Below are positions 20,044-31,176 of a stretch of DNA of 64,000 nt, piece after piece. The DNA is taken from NCBI RefSeq assembly GCF_012972705.2, contig NZ_JABCSC020000001.1, positions 1,601,079-1,665,078 of the forward strand, given 5' to 3'. The position numbers were made by a program, and so were the translations under genes. The notes under the pieces were generated by a model, which saw only the letters and a program-made list of their open reading frames with translations, was not told the origin of the DNA and did not search any database. The number at the start of each line of letters is the position of its first letter. The stretch's first letter is position 1. The stretch is from Uliginosibacterium aquaticum (lineage in GTDB: Bacteria > Pseudomonadota > Gammaproteobacteria > Burkholderiales > Rhodocyclaceae).

Positions 20044-20976
20044 ATGGCTATCCAGTGGTTTCCCGGACACATGACCTCGGCGCGCAAGAAAGCGGCCGAC
20101 GCCATGGAGAACATCGATGTGGTCATCGAGGTGCTCGACGCACGCCTGCCGCAGGCCAGTTGCAACCCCATGATCACGCAGTTGCGCCAGCATCGTCAGC
20201 GCCCCTGCCTGAAGATCCTGAACAAGGCGGATCTGGCGGATCCTGTTGTGACGGCGGCCTGGCTGGAGTATTTCAACCAGCAAGCGGGCGTCAAGGCGGT
20301 CGCTTTGTCCTGCAAGAAGGCCTCCGACGTGGCGCGTGTGCCCGGCTTGTGCCGGCCGCTGGCACCACACCGCAACGACAACGTGAAGCCGCTGCGCATG
20401 ATGATCATGGGGATTCCGAACGTCGGAAAATCCACCCTGATGAACGCGCTGCTCGGGCGCAAGCTTTCGGCCGTGGGCGACGAGCCGGCAGTGACCAAGA
20501 ATCAGGTACGTGCCGATATCGATATCCGTCACACCCTGGTTGATACGCCCGGCATGATGTGGCCCAAGATCGAGTTCGACAGTGATGGCTACATGCTTGC
20601 TGCCAGCCACGCGATCGGCCGCAATGCGGTGATCGATGAGGAGGTGGCAAGTTTCCTGGCGGACGTGCTTCTGGCGCGCTATTCACAGAACCTTGTCGAG
20701 CGCTATGGTTTTGACGTGAAGGGCATGGACGGCGTGGCGGTGGTGGAAGCCATCGGCAAGCGGCGTGGGTTTCGCATCAAGGGCGGTGGGCTGGATCTGG
20801 AAAAAGCCGCACTGACCCTGCTGCAGGATTACCGCGACGGGCGTCTCGGGCGTATCACGCTGGAAACGCCGGAAACCCGACTGGCGATGATCGCTGAGCA
20901 TCAGCGTCTCAAAGCGTTGGCGCTGCCAGATGACCGGGCCAAGCCGGATGCGGCTGAGGAAGAGCTCGAGGATTGA
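20044..20976 (+). CDS. ylqF: Ribosome biogenesis GTPase YlqF/RbgA
   Basis: The 310-residue GTPase is circularly permuted: the G4 motif NKAD (60-63) precedes the G1 motif GIPNVGKST (123-131) and G3 DTPG (167-170). This order, the opening AIQWFPGHMTSARKKA and the length identify YlqF/RbgA, which acts late in 50S subunit maturation. The frame stays open upstream to 19945, but family homology starts at the ATG at 20044, so I use that. A REP-like hairpin group lies between this gene and the convergent Smr gene. Confidence 0.95.
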   Translation: MAIQWFPGHMTSARKKAADAMENIDVVIEVLDARLPQASCNPMITQLRQHRQRPCLKILNKADLADPVVTAAWLEYFNQQAGVKAVALSCKKASDVARVPGLCRPLAPHRNDNVKPLRMMIMGIPNVGKSTLMNALLGRKLSAVGDEPAVTKNQVRADIDIRHTLVDTPGMMWPKIEFDSDGYMLAASHAIGRNAVIDEEVASFLADVLLARYSQNLVERYGFDVKGMDGVAVVEAIGKRRGFRIKGGGLDLEKAALTLLQDYRDGRLGRITLETPETRLAMIAEHQRLKALALPDDRAKPDAAEEELED

Positions 20977-20983
20977 GTTGCAG

Positions 20984-21056
20984 GGCTGACTTCAGTCGGC
21001 CAAGCAGGTCTGCTGTGCGACAGAAGTCGGCCCTATGGTAGAGCTGCAGCTCCTAC
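20984..21056. repeat. REP-like palindromes between ylqF and the Smr gene
   Basis: GGCTGAC-TTCA-GTCGGCC (20984-21001) is followed by GACAGAAGTCGGCCCTA (21019-21035) and the palindrome GAGCTGCAGCTC (21041-21052) flanked by GTA and CTAC. The middle part is nearly identical to the element at 10777-10793. The group reaches into the stop codon of the Smr gene at 21053-21055. The sequences are seen directly; a dispersed family is inferred from two copies. Confidence 0.55.
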
Positions 21057-21886
21057 AGCAATGAACTTGTCCGCGAAGCCTTGAGCAACACGATCAGGGC
21101 GCCGGCGCCGCCATCCGGCAGGCGTGCCTGGCAGTAAGCCATCACGTCTGCGTAGTTCATCAGCCAGCCCGCCACGAGTTTCTTCAGCACCGGTTCGCGG
21201 CCGGGGGAGCCTCGCCCTTTGCCGTGCACCACGCGCACGCAGCGGATGCCTTCCTTCTTCCAGCGCCCCATGCAGGCCGCCAGCAGATCGCGTGCCTCAT
21301 CGCGGTTGCAGCCATGCAGGTCGACCTGATCGTGAACAACCCAGCGGCCTCGGCGCAGGTCGCGGATGATCGCGCGCGGCACGCCGTTGGCGAGATAAAA
21401 CAGCTCGTCGCCGCCTTCCAGGTGCAGATCCAGGGAGGTGGGTGCGTAGATGGATTCGGCCAGTGCCGCCGCCTCATCGCGCTCCAGTTGGAGCGGTAGC
21501 GGCTTGGGTTTGGGCGCTTCGATCTCCACGCGTGTGTTCTGGATGGGTTTTACCCCGCGCAGAGCAGCAGCCAGATCGCTGGTTTCGCCCGCCAGCGGTT
21601 TGGCATCTTCGGCCAGCCAAGCTGCGGGAATCCACTCGTCCTGATTCGTCTGTACGACGGTGGGTGGCGCCAGCTCTTCGGCACTGCGCGTGCGCGGAAT
21701 GGGCGCCGGCTTGGGGCGCTCGATCTCGGCATGGTTGCCGGGCGGCAAGGCCTTTACACCGGACAAGGCTTCGCGCAGCAGGCTGGCTTCATCCTGCGCG
21801 TCAACGGCAACAACCCGCCGTGGGGCGGGTTGTGCTTTGAGCTTGCGCTTGAGTTCGGCCAGCGCAGGCAAGCGGGTCTTGCTCAT
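21053..21886 (-). CDS. Smr-domain endonuclease-like protein (SmrA/SmrB type) with duplicated N-terminal motif
   Basis: The 277-residue protein ends in an Smr domain (about residues 185-270) with the active-site DLHG at 189-192 and HGKG at 221-224, as in ribosome-associated mRNA endonucleases such as SmrB. The N-terminus is unusual. A motif of the form L-x3-L-x-GVK-x-L/I then IE-x-PKP-x-P-x-P occurs twice, at residues 36-64 and 105-131. In E. coli SmrB a similar segment (LFRQLMAGTRKI) occurs once. The start (MSKTRLPALAELKRKL) is supported by family pattern. The trxB stop lies 5 bp upstream, so these genes are probably co-transcribed. Confidence 0.88.
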   Translation of the reverse strand: MSKTRLPALAELKRKLKAQPAPRRVVAVDAQDEASLLREALSGVKALPPGNHAEIERPKPAPIPRTRSAEELAPPTVVQTNQDEWIPAAWLAEDAKPLAGETSDLAAALRGVKPIQNTRVEIEAPKPKPLPLQLERDEAAALAESIYAPTSLDLHLEGGDELFYLANGVPRAIIRDLRRGRWVVHDQVDLHGCNRDEARDLLAACMGRWKKEGIRCVRVVHGKGRGSPGREPVLKKLVAGWLMNYADVMAYCQARLPDGGAGALIVLLKASRTSSLL

Positions 21887-21891
21887 GCAGC

Positions 21892-22944
<1,053 letters not shown>

Positions 22945-22989
22945 CTACTTGTCAGCTATCGGTGATTGTGAATGCAGGATGTTTCCAAG

Positions 22990-23005
22990 CGTGATGCTTG
23001 TCACA
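22990..23005 (+). promoter_or_regulatory. CRP-type operator upstream of the crp-like gene
   Basis: CGTGA-TGCTTG-TCACA matches TGTGA-N6-TCACA at 9 of 10 defined positions, and the flanks (AAG before, TAT after) are also CRP-like. It lies 73 bp before the start codon of the gene at 23078, in the 229-bp gap shared with divergent trxB. Autoregulation by the encoded protein is the simplest reading, because its recognition helix has CRP-type contact residues. Confidence 0.68.
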
Positions 23006-23077
23006 TATACTCGTGGCACAAGTTGGCATTTCAATCAGGATTTCCCGCGCACAGGCTGCGGCCGGCACGGAGGGTTA

Positions 23078-23749
23078 ATGGCAATCAAGCACACGATTTC
23101 TGCAACTGCGCTGCGAACGGTGCCGATCTTTCAGGGACTGGACGCCGAGCGTCTCGAAGAAGTAGCCCGCTGCGCAACCCTGCGCCGGGTAGCACGTGGG
23201 ACTACGGTGGTTCAGGCCGGAGAGCTGACCGATAACGTCTATTTCGTACTGAATGGCAGTCTCAAAGTACTTGTCAGCGATGAAGATGGCCGTGAGGTGA
23301 TCCTGACTATCATCGGTCAGGGCGATGTCTTTGGCGAAATGGGGGTGCTGGATGAGGAGCCCCGTTCCGCTACGGTGACCGCAGTGGCGGCTTCCGATCT
23401 GATCGTGATCCCGCAAGCCGATTTCCGCCAGATCATGGCGCACAACTTCGAGGTTTGCCTGCGCGTGATGTGCAACATGGCGCGTCGGCTGCGTGCAGCT
23501 GATCGCAAGATTGAAAGTCTTGCCTTGATGGATGTGTATGGGCGCGTGGCCCGTCTGTTGCTGGATATGGCCGAGACGGTCGACGGTCGTAGCGTCGTGC
23601 GCAAGAAAATTTCCAAGCAGGACATTGCCCGCATGATCGGCGCTTCGCGTGAGATGGTTTCGCGCGTTATGAAGGATCTGCAAGCACGCGGCTTGCTTGA
23701 AGAAACGCCGGATGGTCTGGTGATCATCGAACAGGTGGCCGACGCCTGA
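23078..23749 (+). CDS. Crp/Fnr-family transcriptional regulator, Crp-like
   Basis: The 223-residue protein has an N-terminal cNMP-binding beta roll (phosphate cassette FGEMG at 85-89 with R96-S97-A98), a long dimer helix and a C-terminal winged helix. The recognition helix [10 protein letters not shown] (190-199) carries R191, E192 and R196, the spacing that E. coli CRP uses to read GTGA. FNR-type N-terminal cysteines for an iron-sulfur cluster are absent. GGAGGG stands four to five bases before the ATG, which fixes the start over an open extension to 22913. The ligand could be cAMP or another dinucleotide. Confidence 0.93.
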   Translation: MAIKHTISATALRTVPIFQGLDAERLEEVARCATLRRVARGTTVVQAGELTDNVYFVLNGSLKVLVSDEDGREVILTIIGQGDVFGEMGVLDEEPRSATVTAVAASDLIVIPQADFRQIMAHNFEVCLRVMCNMARRLRAADRKIESLALMDVYGRVARLLLDMAETVDGRSVVRKKISKQDIARMIGASREMVSRVMKDLQARGLLEETPDGLVIIEQVADA

Positions 23750-23783
23750 TGCGGGCGGCCGCGAGAGCAGCCAGCCCGCGCGG

Positions 23784-23789
23784 TATAAT
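23784..23789 (+). promoter_or_regulatory. Possible -10 element (TATAAT) for ftsK
   Basis: A perfect TATAAT lies 32 bp before the preferred ftsK start. No convincing -35 is present 16-18 bp upstream, so it would need an activator or be part of a weak promoter. Transcription from here would exclude the earlier possible ATG at 23749. Confidence 0.35.
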
Positions 23790-23820
23790 CGGCCGCATCC
23801 TGTCTGCCCCCGGCAACCTC

Positions 23821-26139
23821 ATGTTGTTCAGAGCCTCTTCGCGTCCCGCAAGTCAGCCCCTGCCAGAAAAGATCGGCCTCCTGTTGCGCGAGGCCGGCTG
23901 GCTGCTTCTGGGGGCTGCGGGCGCTTATCTGACGATGATCCTCGCGGGCTACAGCAAGGCCGACCCGAGCTGGTCCCATGCCGTTGAGGTTGGCCAGATT
24001 GCCAATCCTGGCGGGCGCTTCGGCGCCTGGTTTGCCGATATGCTGCTCCAGCTCTTCGGTAGCTCGGCCTGGTTGCTGGTGGTGCTGATGTTCTGGGGGC
24101 TCTTCCTCGGCGGGCGTCGTTTCCGCAACGAGCTTGAATCCGACCGCCGCTCGTTGTTCATCGTGCTGGCAGGTTTTGTAATCCTGTTGCTGACCAGTTG
24201 CGGCATTGAAGCGGTGCGCTTTCATACCAGCCATGCCCTGTTGCCGGGCCAGCCCGGTGGCGTGATCGGTACCGAGTTTGGCCGACTGGTGGTGCGCTAT
24301 CTCGGTTTTACTGGCGGCACGCTGCTCATGCTGGCAGCGTGGGCGGGTGGCTTGAGCCTGTTTGGCGGTTTCTCGCTGGTCGAAGCAGTGGAGAAGCTTG
24401 GGCTGGGCTTGGAGCTTTCGTGGGCCTTCATCCTGCGCAAGCTGCATTCCTGGCGTGATCGTCAGGCGGGCAAGGAAATTGCTGTCAAACGCGAAGAAAA
24501 GGTCAAGCGCGAGCGCAAGAAACGTGAGGATGCGCCGCCGGTGGCGATCCATATCGAACCGGTCATGAAGGCCGAGCCGCTCAAGATCGTTGAGGCCCCG
24601 AAAGCGGACAAGGAGCGCCAGGTTGGCCTGTTTGGCGAAACGCCTGCGGGCGCCGGCCTGCCCGGTTTGACCCTGCTGGATGCGCCGAGCAACGACGTGG
24701 AGCCGCCGTCTGTCGAAACCCTTGAATACACTTCGCGCCTGATTGAACGGAAGCTGGCGGACTTCGGTGTCGAGGTGAAGGTGCTGGCGGCTTATCCCGG
24801 CCCAGTAATCACGCGCTACGAAATCGAGCCAGCCATCGGTGTGAAGGGTGCCCAGATCATGAATCTGGTCAAGGATCTAGCGCGCGCCTTGTCGGTGATG
24901 AGCATCCGGGTGGTCGAAACGATCCCAGGCAAGGCCTGCATGGGCCTCGAAATTCCGAACGTGAAGCGCCAGACCGTGCGTCTCTCGGAAATCATCGGCT
25001 CCAAGGTCTATCACGACATGCATTCGCCGCTGACCGTGGCGCTGGGCAAGGATATCGGCGGCAACCCGGTGGTGGCGGATCTTGCAAAGATGCCGCACCT
25101 GCTGGTGGCGGGCACGACCGGTTCGGGCAAGTCGGTGGGCATCAACGCGATGATCCTGTCGCTGCTCTACAAGGCCGAGGCGGACAAGGTGCGTCTGATT
25201 CTGGTAGACCCGAAAATGCTGGAACTGTCTGTTTACGAAGGCATTCCGCATCTGCTGGCGCCGGTTGTGACCGACATGAAGCACGCGGCGCATGCGCTCA
25301 ACTGGTGTGTGGGTGAGATGGAGCGCCGCTACAAACTGATGTCCGCCATGGGCGTGCGTAACCTGGCTGGCTTCAACAAACAGATCGCTGATGGGGTGAA
25401 GGCCGGCTCACCGATCAAGAATCCTTTCTCGCTGACTCCCGAAAATCCCGAGCCACTGGAACACATGCCGCTGATTGTGGTGGTGATCGACGAGCTGGCC
25501 GACTTGATGATGGTGGTCGGCAAGAAGATCGAGGAGCTGATTGCGCGTCTGGCGCAGAAAGCGCGCGCGGCGGGTATTCACCTTGTGCTCGCCACCCAGC
25601 GCCCATCAGTGGATGTGATTACCGGCCTGATTAAGGCCAATATCCCGACGCGCATGGCCTTCCAGGTCTCCAGCAAGATTGATTCGCGCACCATCCTCGA
25701 TCAGATGGGGGCTGAGTCCCTGCTGGGCATGGGGGACATGCTCTATCTCGCCCCTGGTACCGGTTTTCCGACGCGGGTGCACGGCGCTTTCGTGGACGAC
25801 AAGGAAGTCCACAAGGTGGTCGAGTATCTCAAAAGCACTGGTCAGCCCAATTACATCGAAGGCATGCTGTCGGGCGCCACGGAAGAGGGCGGCGAGCTCA
25901 GCTCTGACATCTTCGGCGAATCCGGCAACGGCGGTGGCGAAGCCGATGAGCTTTACGACAAGGCCGTGGCGGTGGTGCTGCAGACCCGTCGCCCGTCGAT
26001 TTCGCTGGTGCAACGCCATCTGCGCATTGGCTACAACCGCGCGGCGCGCCTCATCGAACAGATGGAGCAGGCTGGCTTGGTGTCGTCGGCCAATGCCACG
26101 GGTAACCGCGAAGTGTTGGCACCTGCCCGCGAGCAATAA
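23821..26139 (+). CDS. ftsK: DNA translocase FtsK
   Basis: The 772-residue protein has four hydrophobic helices in the first 200 residues, a short charged linker (about 215-290), the translocase motor with Walker A in [16 protein letters not shown] and Walker B in [14 protein letters not shown], and a C-terminal gamma winged helix ([20 protein letters not shown]) that reads KOPS sites. It moves chromosome ends at the septum and activates XerCD recombination. It is on the short side, with a linker much smaller than in E. coli FtsK. An ATG at 23749 overlapping the regulator stop is an alternative start. lolA follows 21 bp downstream. Confidence 0.95.
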   Translation: MLFRASSRPASQPLPEKIGLLLREAGWLLLGAAGAYLTMILAGYSKADPSWSHAVEVGQIANPGGRFGAWFADMLLQLFGSSAWLLVVLMFWGLFLGGRRFRNELESDRRSLFIVLAGFVILLLTSCGIEAVRFHTSHALLPGQPGGVIGTEFGRLVVRYLGFTGGTLLMLAAWAGGLSLFGGFSLVEAVEKLGLGLELSWAFILRKLHSWRDRQAGKEIAVKREEKVKRERKKREDAPPVAIHIEPVMKAEPLKIVEAPKADKERQVGLFGETPAGAGLPGLTLLDAPSNDVEPPSVETLEYTSRLIERKLADFGVEVKVLAAYPGPVITRYEIEPAIGVKGAQIMNLVKDLARALSVMSIRVVETIPGKACMGLEIPNVKRQTVRLSEIIGSKVYHDMHSPLTVALGKDIGGNPVVADLAKMPHLLVAGTTGSGKSVGINAMILSLLYKAEADKVRLILVDPKMLELSVYEGIPHLLAPVVTDMKHAAHALNWCVGEMERRYKLMSAMGVRNLAGFNKQIADGVKAGSPIKNPFSLTPENPEPLEHMPLIVVVIDELADLMMVVGKKIEELIARLAQKARAAGIHLVLATQRPSVDVITGLIKANIPTRMAFQVSSKIDSRTILDQMGAESLLGMGDMLYLAPGTGFPTRVHGAFVDDKEVHKVVEYLKSTGQPNYIEGMLSGATEEGGELSSDIFGESGNGGGEADELYDKAVAVVLQTRRPSISLVQRHLRIGYNRAARLIEQMEQAGLVSSANATGNREVLAPAREQ

Positions 26140-26160
26140 CTCTTTTCCGGAATTTCCTGT

Positions 26161-26772
26161 ATGAAAAAACTGCTTCTTTCGCTGCTGTGTCTGGCGGCGC
26201 CGACACTTGCTTCTGCCGCCGCTATCGAACAGTTGCAGCAGTTTTTGGACGGTAGCAAGACGGCGCGCGCCAGCTTTACCCAGAAAGTCATCTCGAAAAC
26301 TGGCCGAGCCGGGCAGAACGCCTCCGGCACGATGAGCTTCCTGCGCCCCGGCAAGTTTCGCTGGGAGTACACCAAGCCTTACAACCAGCTGATCGTTGCT
26401 GATGGCAGCAAGCTGTGGAGTTACGACAAAGAGCTCAATCAGGTCGTGATCAAGCCGATGAGCCAGGCGCTCGGCGCCACCCCGGCAGCCTTGCTGGCGG
26501 GAAGTAATGATTTCCAGAAGAACTTCTCCCTGCGCGAGGATGGTGTTGCTGACGGACTGGAATGGGTGGAAGCCACGCCGCGCAGCAACGAAGCTGGCTT
26601 CGAACGGGTGCGTATCGGCATGAAAGGCAATCTGCCGCAGGCCATGGAAGTGCGCGACAACTTCGGCCAGCTCACCGTGCTGCAGTTTTCCGCTTTTGAA
26701 CGCAATCCGGCGCTGCCGGCCGATGCTTTCCGCTTCACGCCGCCCAAGGGGGCGGATGTGGTGGGCGAGTAG
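26161..26772 (+). CDS. lolA: Outer-membrane lipoprotein carrier protein LolA
   Basis: The 203-residue protein has a typical signal peptide (MKKLLLSLLCLAAPTLASAA) and the LolA beta-barrel half pattern: QQFLDGSKTARASFTQKV, GTMSFLRPGKFRWEYTKPYNQLIVADGSKLW and a C-terminal FRFTPPKGADVV. It ferries lipoproteins across the periplasm from LolCDE to LolB. The position between ftsK and rarA is the common proteobacterial order. The rarA gene starts 10 bp after the stop. Confidence 0.97.
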   Translation: MKKLLLSLLCLAAPTLASAAAIEQLQQFLDGSKTARASFTQKVISKTGRAGQNASGTMSFLRPGKFRWEYTKPYNQLIVADGSKLWSYDKELNQVVIKPMSQALGATPAALLAGSNDFQKNFSLREDGVADGLEWVEATPRSNEAGFERVRIGMKGNLPQAMEVRDNFGQLTVLQFSAFERNPALPADAFRFTPPKGADVVGE

Positions 26773-26782
26773 GCCAGACTGA

Positions 26783-28108
26783 ATGGCCGATCTTTTCTCA
26801 AGCCCGCCAGCGCCTGACAAGGTTCCACTTGCTGAACGTTTGCGGCCGCAGACGCTTGACGATGTGGTTGGCCAGATCCATCTGCTCGGGCCGGGCAAAC
26901 CCTTGAGGTTGGCGGTGGAGTCTGGCAAGCCACACTCGATGATTCTGTGGGGGCCGCCAGGGGTGGGCAAGACGACGCTGGCACGCCTGATGGCACGACA
27001 TTTCGATGCCGAGTTCATGGCCTTGTCGGCGGTGTTCGCAGGCGTCAAGGATATTCGCGAGGCGGTGGCTCAGGCCGAAATGCTGCAGGGCACCACCGGC
27101 CGCCGCACCATCCTGTTCGTGGATGAAGTGCACCGCTTCAACAAGAGTCAGCAGGACGCGTTCCTGCCTTACGTTGAATCCGGTTTGCTGACTTTCATTG
27201 GCGCGACCACTGAAAACCCGTCGTTTGAAGTCAATTCGGCGCTGCTTTCACGCGCCGCCGTGTATGTGCTGGATAGCCTCAAACCAGAGGATATGCAGCA
27301 ACTTTTTGCCCGCGCCAGCCGTGAAGCTCTGCCGACACTCCGATTTACTGACGAAGCGCGCGATCGCCTGATCGGCTGGGCCGATGGGGATGCACGGCGT
27401 TTTCTGAACGTGCTGGAAACCCTGGAAACTGCATCCAGTGCTGCCGGGGTGAAGGAAATCACCGGGGAGTTCGCCGAATCGACGCTGGCCCAGAATCTGC
27501 GCCGCTTCGACAAGGGCGGCGAAGCTTTTTACGACCAGATTTCTGCGCTGCATAAATCAGTGCGTGGATCGAACCCTGATGCAGCACTCTACTGGTTCGT
27601 GCGCATGCTTGATGGTGGTGCGGATCCGCTGTATCTGGGACGGCGCATCGTGCGTATGGCTGTAGAGGATATCGGCTTGGCCGATCCACGCGCGCTGACG
27701 ATGTCGCTTGAAGCCTGCCAGACTTACGAGCGCCTCGGCTCACCCGAGGGCGAACTGGCACTGGCTCAGGCGGTGCTGTATCTGGCGGTGGCCGCCAAAT
27801 CGAATGCGGCCTACATGGCCTACAACGAGGCACGCCGCTTCGTGAAACAGGACGTTAGCCGTCCGGTACCGATTCATTTGCGTAATGCGCCGACCAAGCT
27901 CATGAAGGAGCTGGGCTACGGCAAGGAATACCGCTACGCACACGATGAACCTGGCGCTTATGCTGCGGGTGAGGATTATCTGCCAGAGGGGATGCCTGCG
28001 ATCAGCTGGTATGAGCCAACCGATCGTGGCCTGGAGGGCAAGATTGCCCAGAAGCTCGCCCACCTTAAGGGGCTGGATCGCGCGGCGCGAGACGCAGAGG
28101 ATCGCTAG
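26783..28108 (+). CDS. rarA: Replication-associated recombination protein A (RarA/MgsA)
   Basis: The 441-residue AAA+ ATPase has PLAERLRPQTLDDVVGQ at the N-terminus, Walker A GPPGVGKTT, Walker B FVDEVHRFNKSQQDAFLP, sensor motif GATTENPSFEVN, and the MgsA C-terminal tetramer domain (AVEDIGLADPRA, YLAVAAKSNAAY). It acts at stalled replication forks. The 3' end overlaps the convergent small gene at 28105 by four bases. No separate promoter is visible between lolA and rarA. Confidence 0.96.
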   Translation: MADLFSSPPAPDKVPLAERLRPQTLDDVVGQIHLLGPGKPLRLAVESGKPHSMILWGPPGVGKTTLARLMARHFDAEFMALSAVFAGVKDIREAVAQAEMLQGTTGRRTILFVDEVHRFNKSQQDAFLPYVESGLLTFIGATTENPSFEVNSALLSRAAVYVLDSLKPEDMQQLFARASREALPTLRFTDEARDRLIGWADGDARRFLNVLETLETASSAAGVKEITGEFAESTLAQNLRRFDKGGEAFYDQISALHKSVRGSNPDAALYWFVRMLDGGADPLYLGRRIVRMAVEDIGLADPRALTMSLEACQTYERLGSPEGELALAQAVLYLAVAAKSNAAYMAYNEARRFVKQDVSRPVPIHLRNAPTKLMKELGYGKEYRYAHDEPGAYAAGEDYLPEGMPAISWYEPTDRGLEGKIAQKLAHLKGLDRAARDAEDR

Positions 28109-28362
28109 ACCGGATGTGCCGAACGGAATTCGGCATACACATGAAGCACGTGTTCGGCTTTGTCGATAGCACCTTGCGTCATGGCGTCAGATACGAGGTC
28201 TGACAGGCAACTGCAGATCATCTTCACGCCTTCGTCGGTCTGCACCAGACTACAGGCCATCGGGCCGGCGATTTCCTGCGGGATGTGTTCGTGTTCGGCA
28301 AACAGTTCAACTTCTTCATCGGTCAGGTCACAGTAGTCCAGGCAGTCTTGCATCGTTAACAT
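28105..28362 (-). CDS. Small acidic conserved protein, function unknown
   Basis: The 85-residue protein reads MLTMQDCLDYCDLTDEEVEL and continues with AEHEHIPQEIAGPMACSL and a helical, mildly acidic C-terminal half. I do not know a characterised family, but the cysteine-containing MQDCLDYCDLTDEE opening looks like a conserved small protein of betaproteobacteria. AGAGGAG stands eight bases before the ATG at 28362 and supports translation; a second ATG lies at 28353. It is convergent with rarA, overlapping by four bases, and divergent from serS. Confidence 0.7.
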   Translation of the reverse strand: MLTMQDCLDYCDLTDEEVELFAEHEHIPQEIAGPMACSLVQTDEGVKMICSCLSDLVSDAMTQGAIDKAEHVLHVYAEFRSAHPV

Positions 28363-28578
28363 CTCGGGCTCCTCTGCTGCTTGTTCGCCTCGCCAAGCGC
28401 GGCTTTTTGAATTCGCTACACATTCCAAGCTAGAGCACAGTGATTTGATAGCCAGTTGCAATTGGCTATGCGGCTCCCTATGTGCAATTGCATTTGCCAA
28501 TGTCAGCCCGAAAGCCTTGCTGGAAGGGCGCAATACGGGCAGGTATGCGACAAAACTTTGCGCTGCACAAAGGGCTGA

Positions 28579-29922
<1,344 letters not shown>

Positions 29923-29940
29923 TTCCTCCTGTTGCTCGCA

Positions 29941-29973
29941 CGACAAAGGCTCCCTTGGGAGCCTTTGTCGTTT
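29941..29973. terminator. Bidirectional terminator between serS and lrgB
   Basis: A perfect 14-bp stem (CGACAAAGGCTCCC with GGGAGCCTTTGTCG, 29941-29970) is followed on the plus strand by TTT. It lies between the convergent serS and lrgB stops, so it can serve both. Confidence 0.85.
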
Positions 29974-29978
29974 CCGGG

Positions 29979-30662
29979 TCAGAGTACGCGGGCTAGCCAG
30001 GGCGCCAGCAGCACCATCAGGATGCCAGCGATGATCATGGTCAGGCTTGAGATTACGCCCTCTTCGGTATCGCGCTTGTGGGCTGTGACCGTACCGACGG
30101 CATGTGCCCCCGCCCCGAACAGTGCACCTTTGGCCAGCGCTGAACGTACGGGGAGCCAACTCAGCAACCACTCACCCAACACCATGCCGATCAGCCCTGT
30201 GATGACCACGAACACGGCCGCCAATTCGGCCTGACCACCCACGGTCGGAGCCGCGGCGATGGCGAAAGGGGTGCTGATCGAGCGGACCGACAGGCTGCGC
30301 TCGATCATCTCCGGCAGGCCGACGAGGCGGCTCAACCAGATCGTGCTCAGGACCGCGACACTCATCCCGACCAAGACGCCGACGACCAGTGGGAACCAGT
30401 GACGACGGATGACCGCACGGTATTCAAAGATGGGCACGGCAAAAGCCACAGTGGCTGGGCCCAGCATGGCCGAGAGCCAGTGGCTCTGGGCGTTGTAGAC
30501 AGCATAGGGCACGCGCGCCAGAAGCAGGATGGCGATCAGGATGGCGGGCACCGCAATGATGGGAGAGAGCAGGGTGTGCGTATAGCGGCGATGCAGCCCT
30601 CGGATGATGCTGTAGAGCAGCACGGTTAGCGCGAGCCAGAATAGGCCGGAAAGCAGTGTCAT
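29979..30662 (-). CDS. lrgB: LrgB-family membrane protein
   Basis: The 227-residue protein has six to seven hydrophobic segments and the LrgB signature: AMLGPATVAFAVPIFEYR, SVRSISTPFAIAAA and a GLIGMVLGEWLL segment. The family works with LrgA/CidA in murein hydrolase control or in export of small metabolites such as glycolate or pyruvate. Its start overlaps the lrgA stop as ATGA, so both are translated together. Confidence 0.92.
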   Translation of the reverse strand: MTLLSGLFWLALTVLLYSIIRGLHRRYTHTLLSPIIAVPAILIAILLLARVPYAVYNAQSHWLSAMLGPATVAFAVPIFEYRAVIRRHWFPLVVGVLVGMSVAVLSTIWLSRLVGLPEMIERSLSVRSISTPFAIAAAPTVGGQAELAAVFVVITGLIGMVLGEWLLSWLPVRSALAKGALFGAGAHAVGTVTAHKRDTEEGVISSLTMIIAGILMVLLAPWLARVL

Positions 30663-31084
30663 GGCTTGTCCTCAGGCACAGTCGATAGTCCTTCGCGGCG
30701 CCAGCGCGCCTCAAGTCGCCAGGCTAGATCCACTGCCAGTGCTGTCGCCACCATTACGCAGGCGGTGCTGCCGACAATCACCAACAAGATCGTCAGCAAC
30801 TTGCCATCCAGCGCATCGCGGTATTGCAAGACGGCAATCACGACAGGAATGAAGAACAGCAGCATCTCGCGCAGCAGCCAGCCTGCACCATCGGCCAACC
30901 ATTCGCGACGCAAGAGGCCCAGTCCGAGCAGGACCAGGGCCAGTGCGATGCCGGTAACGGTAGGTGGCAGGCCGTGTAGCCAGGTGCTTGAGAGTTCGAT
31001 GGCGGCGAGCCAGATCAGGATCAGCAGGCCGATCTGCAGCAGGGTGCGGCAGAACTGGTGGAGGTGTGGGGGCAGGGCAGGCAT
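30659..31084 (-). CDS. lrgA: LrgA/CidA-family membrane protein
   Basis: The 141-residue protein has four hydrophobic segments, with LPPTVTGIALALVLLGLGLL and LLREMLLFFIPVVIAVLQY as the LrgA core. It is probably holin-like or a transporter subunit paired with LrgB. I use the ATG at 31084, which gives the usual family length; a GTG at 31129 would add 15 basic residues but starts directly at the dnaJ terminator. Shine-Dalgarno is weak at both. The gene follows dnaJ on the same strand but is cut off from it by that terminator. Confidence 0.85.
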   Translation of the reverse strand: MPALPPHLHQFCRTLLQIGLLILIWLAAIELSSTWLHGLPPTVTGIALALVLLGLGLLRREWLADGAGWLLREMLLFFIPVVIAVLQYRDALDGKLLTILLVIVGSTACVMVATALAVDLAWRLEARWRREGLSTVPEDKP

Positions 31085-31131
31085 TTGTGCGGCAATGAAA
31101 CGAAGCCTTGTAATGATACGGCGCTGCACAA

Positions 31132-31154
31132 GAAAAAACCCGCCGGAGCGGGTT
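31132..31154 (-). terminator. Rho-independent terminator after dnaJ
   Basis: On the minus strand, AACCCGC-TCCG-GCGGGTT forms a perfect 7-bp stem (31137-31154) followed by a T run. It lies 22 bp past the dnaJ stop and ends the grpE-dnaK-dnaJ unit. Confidence 0.9.
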
Positions 31155-31176
31155 CTTTCTGAGTTTGCAGCCTTCT

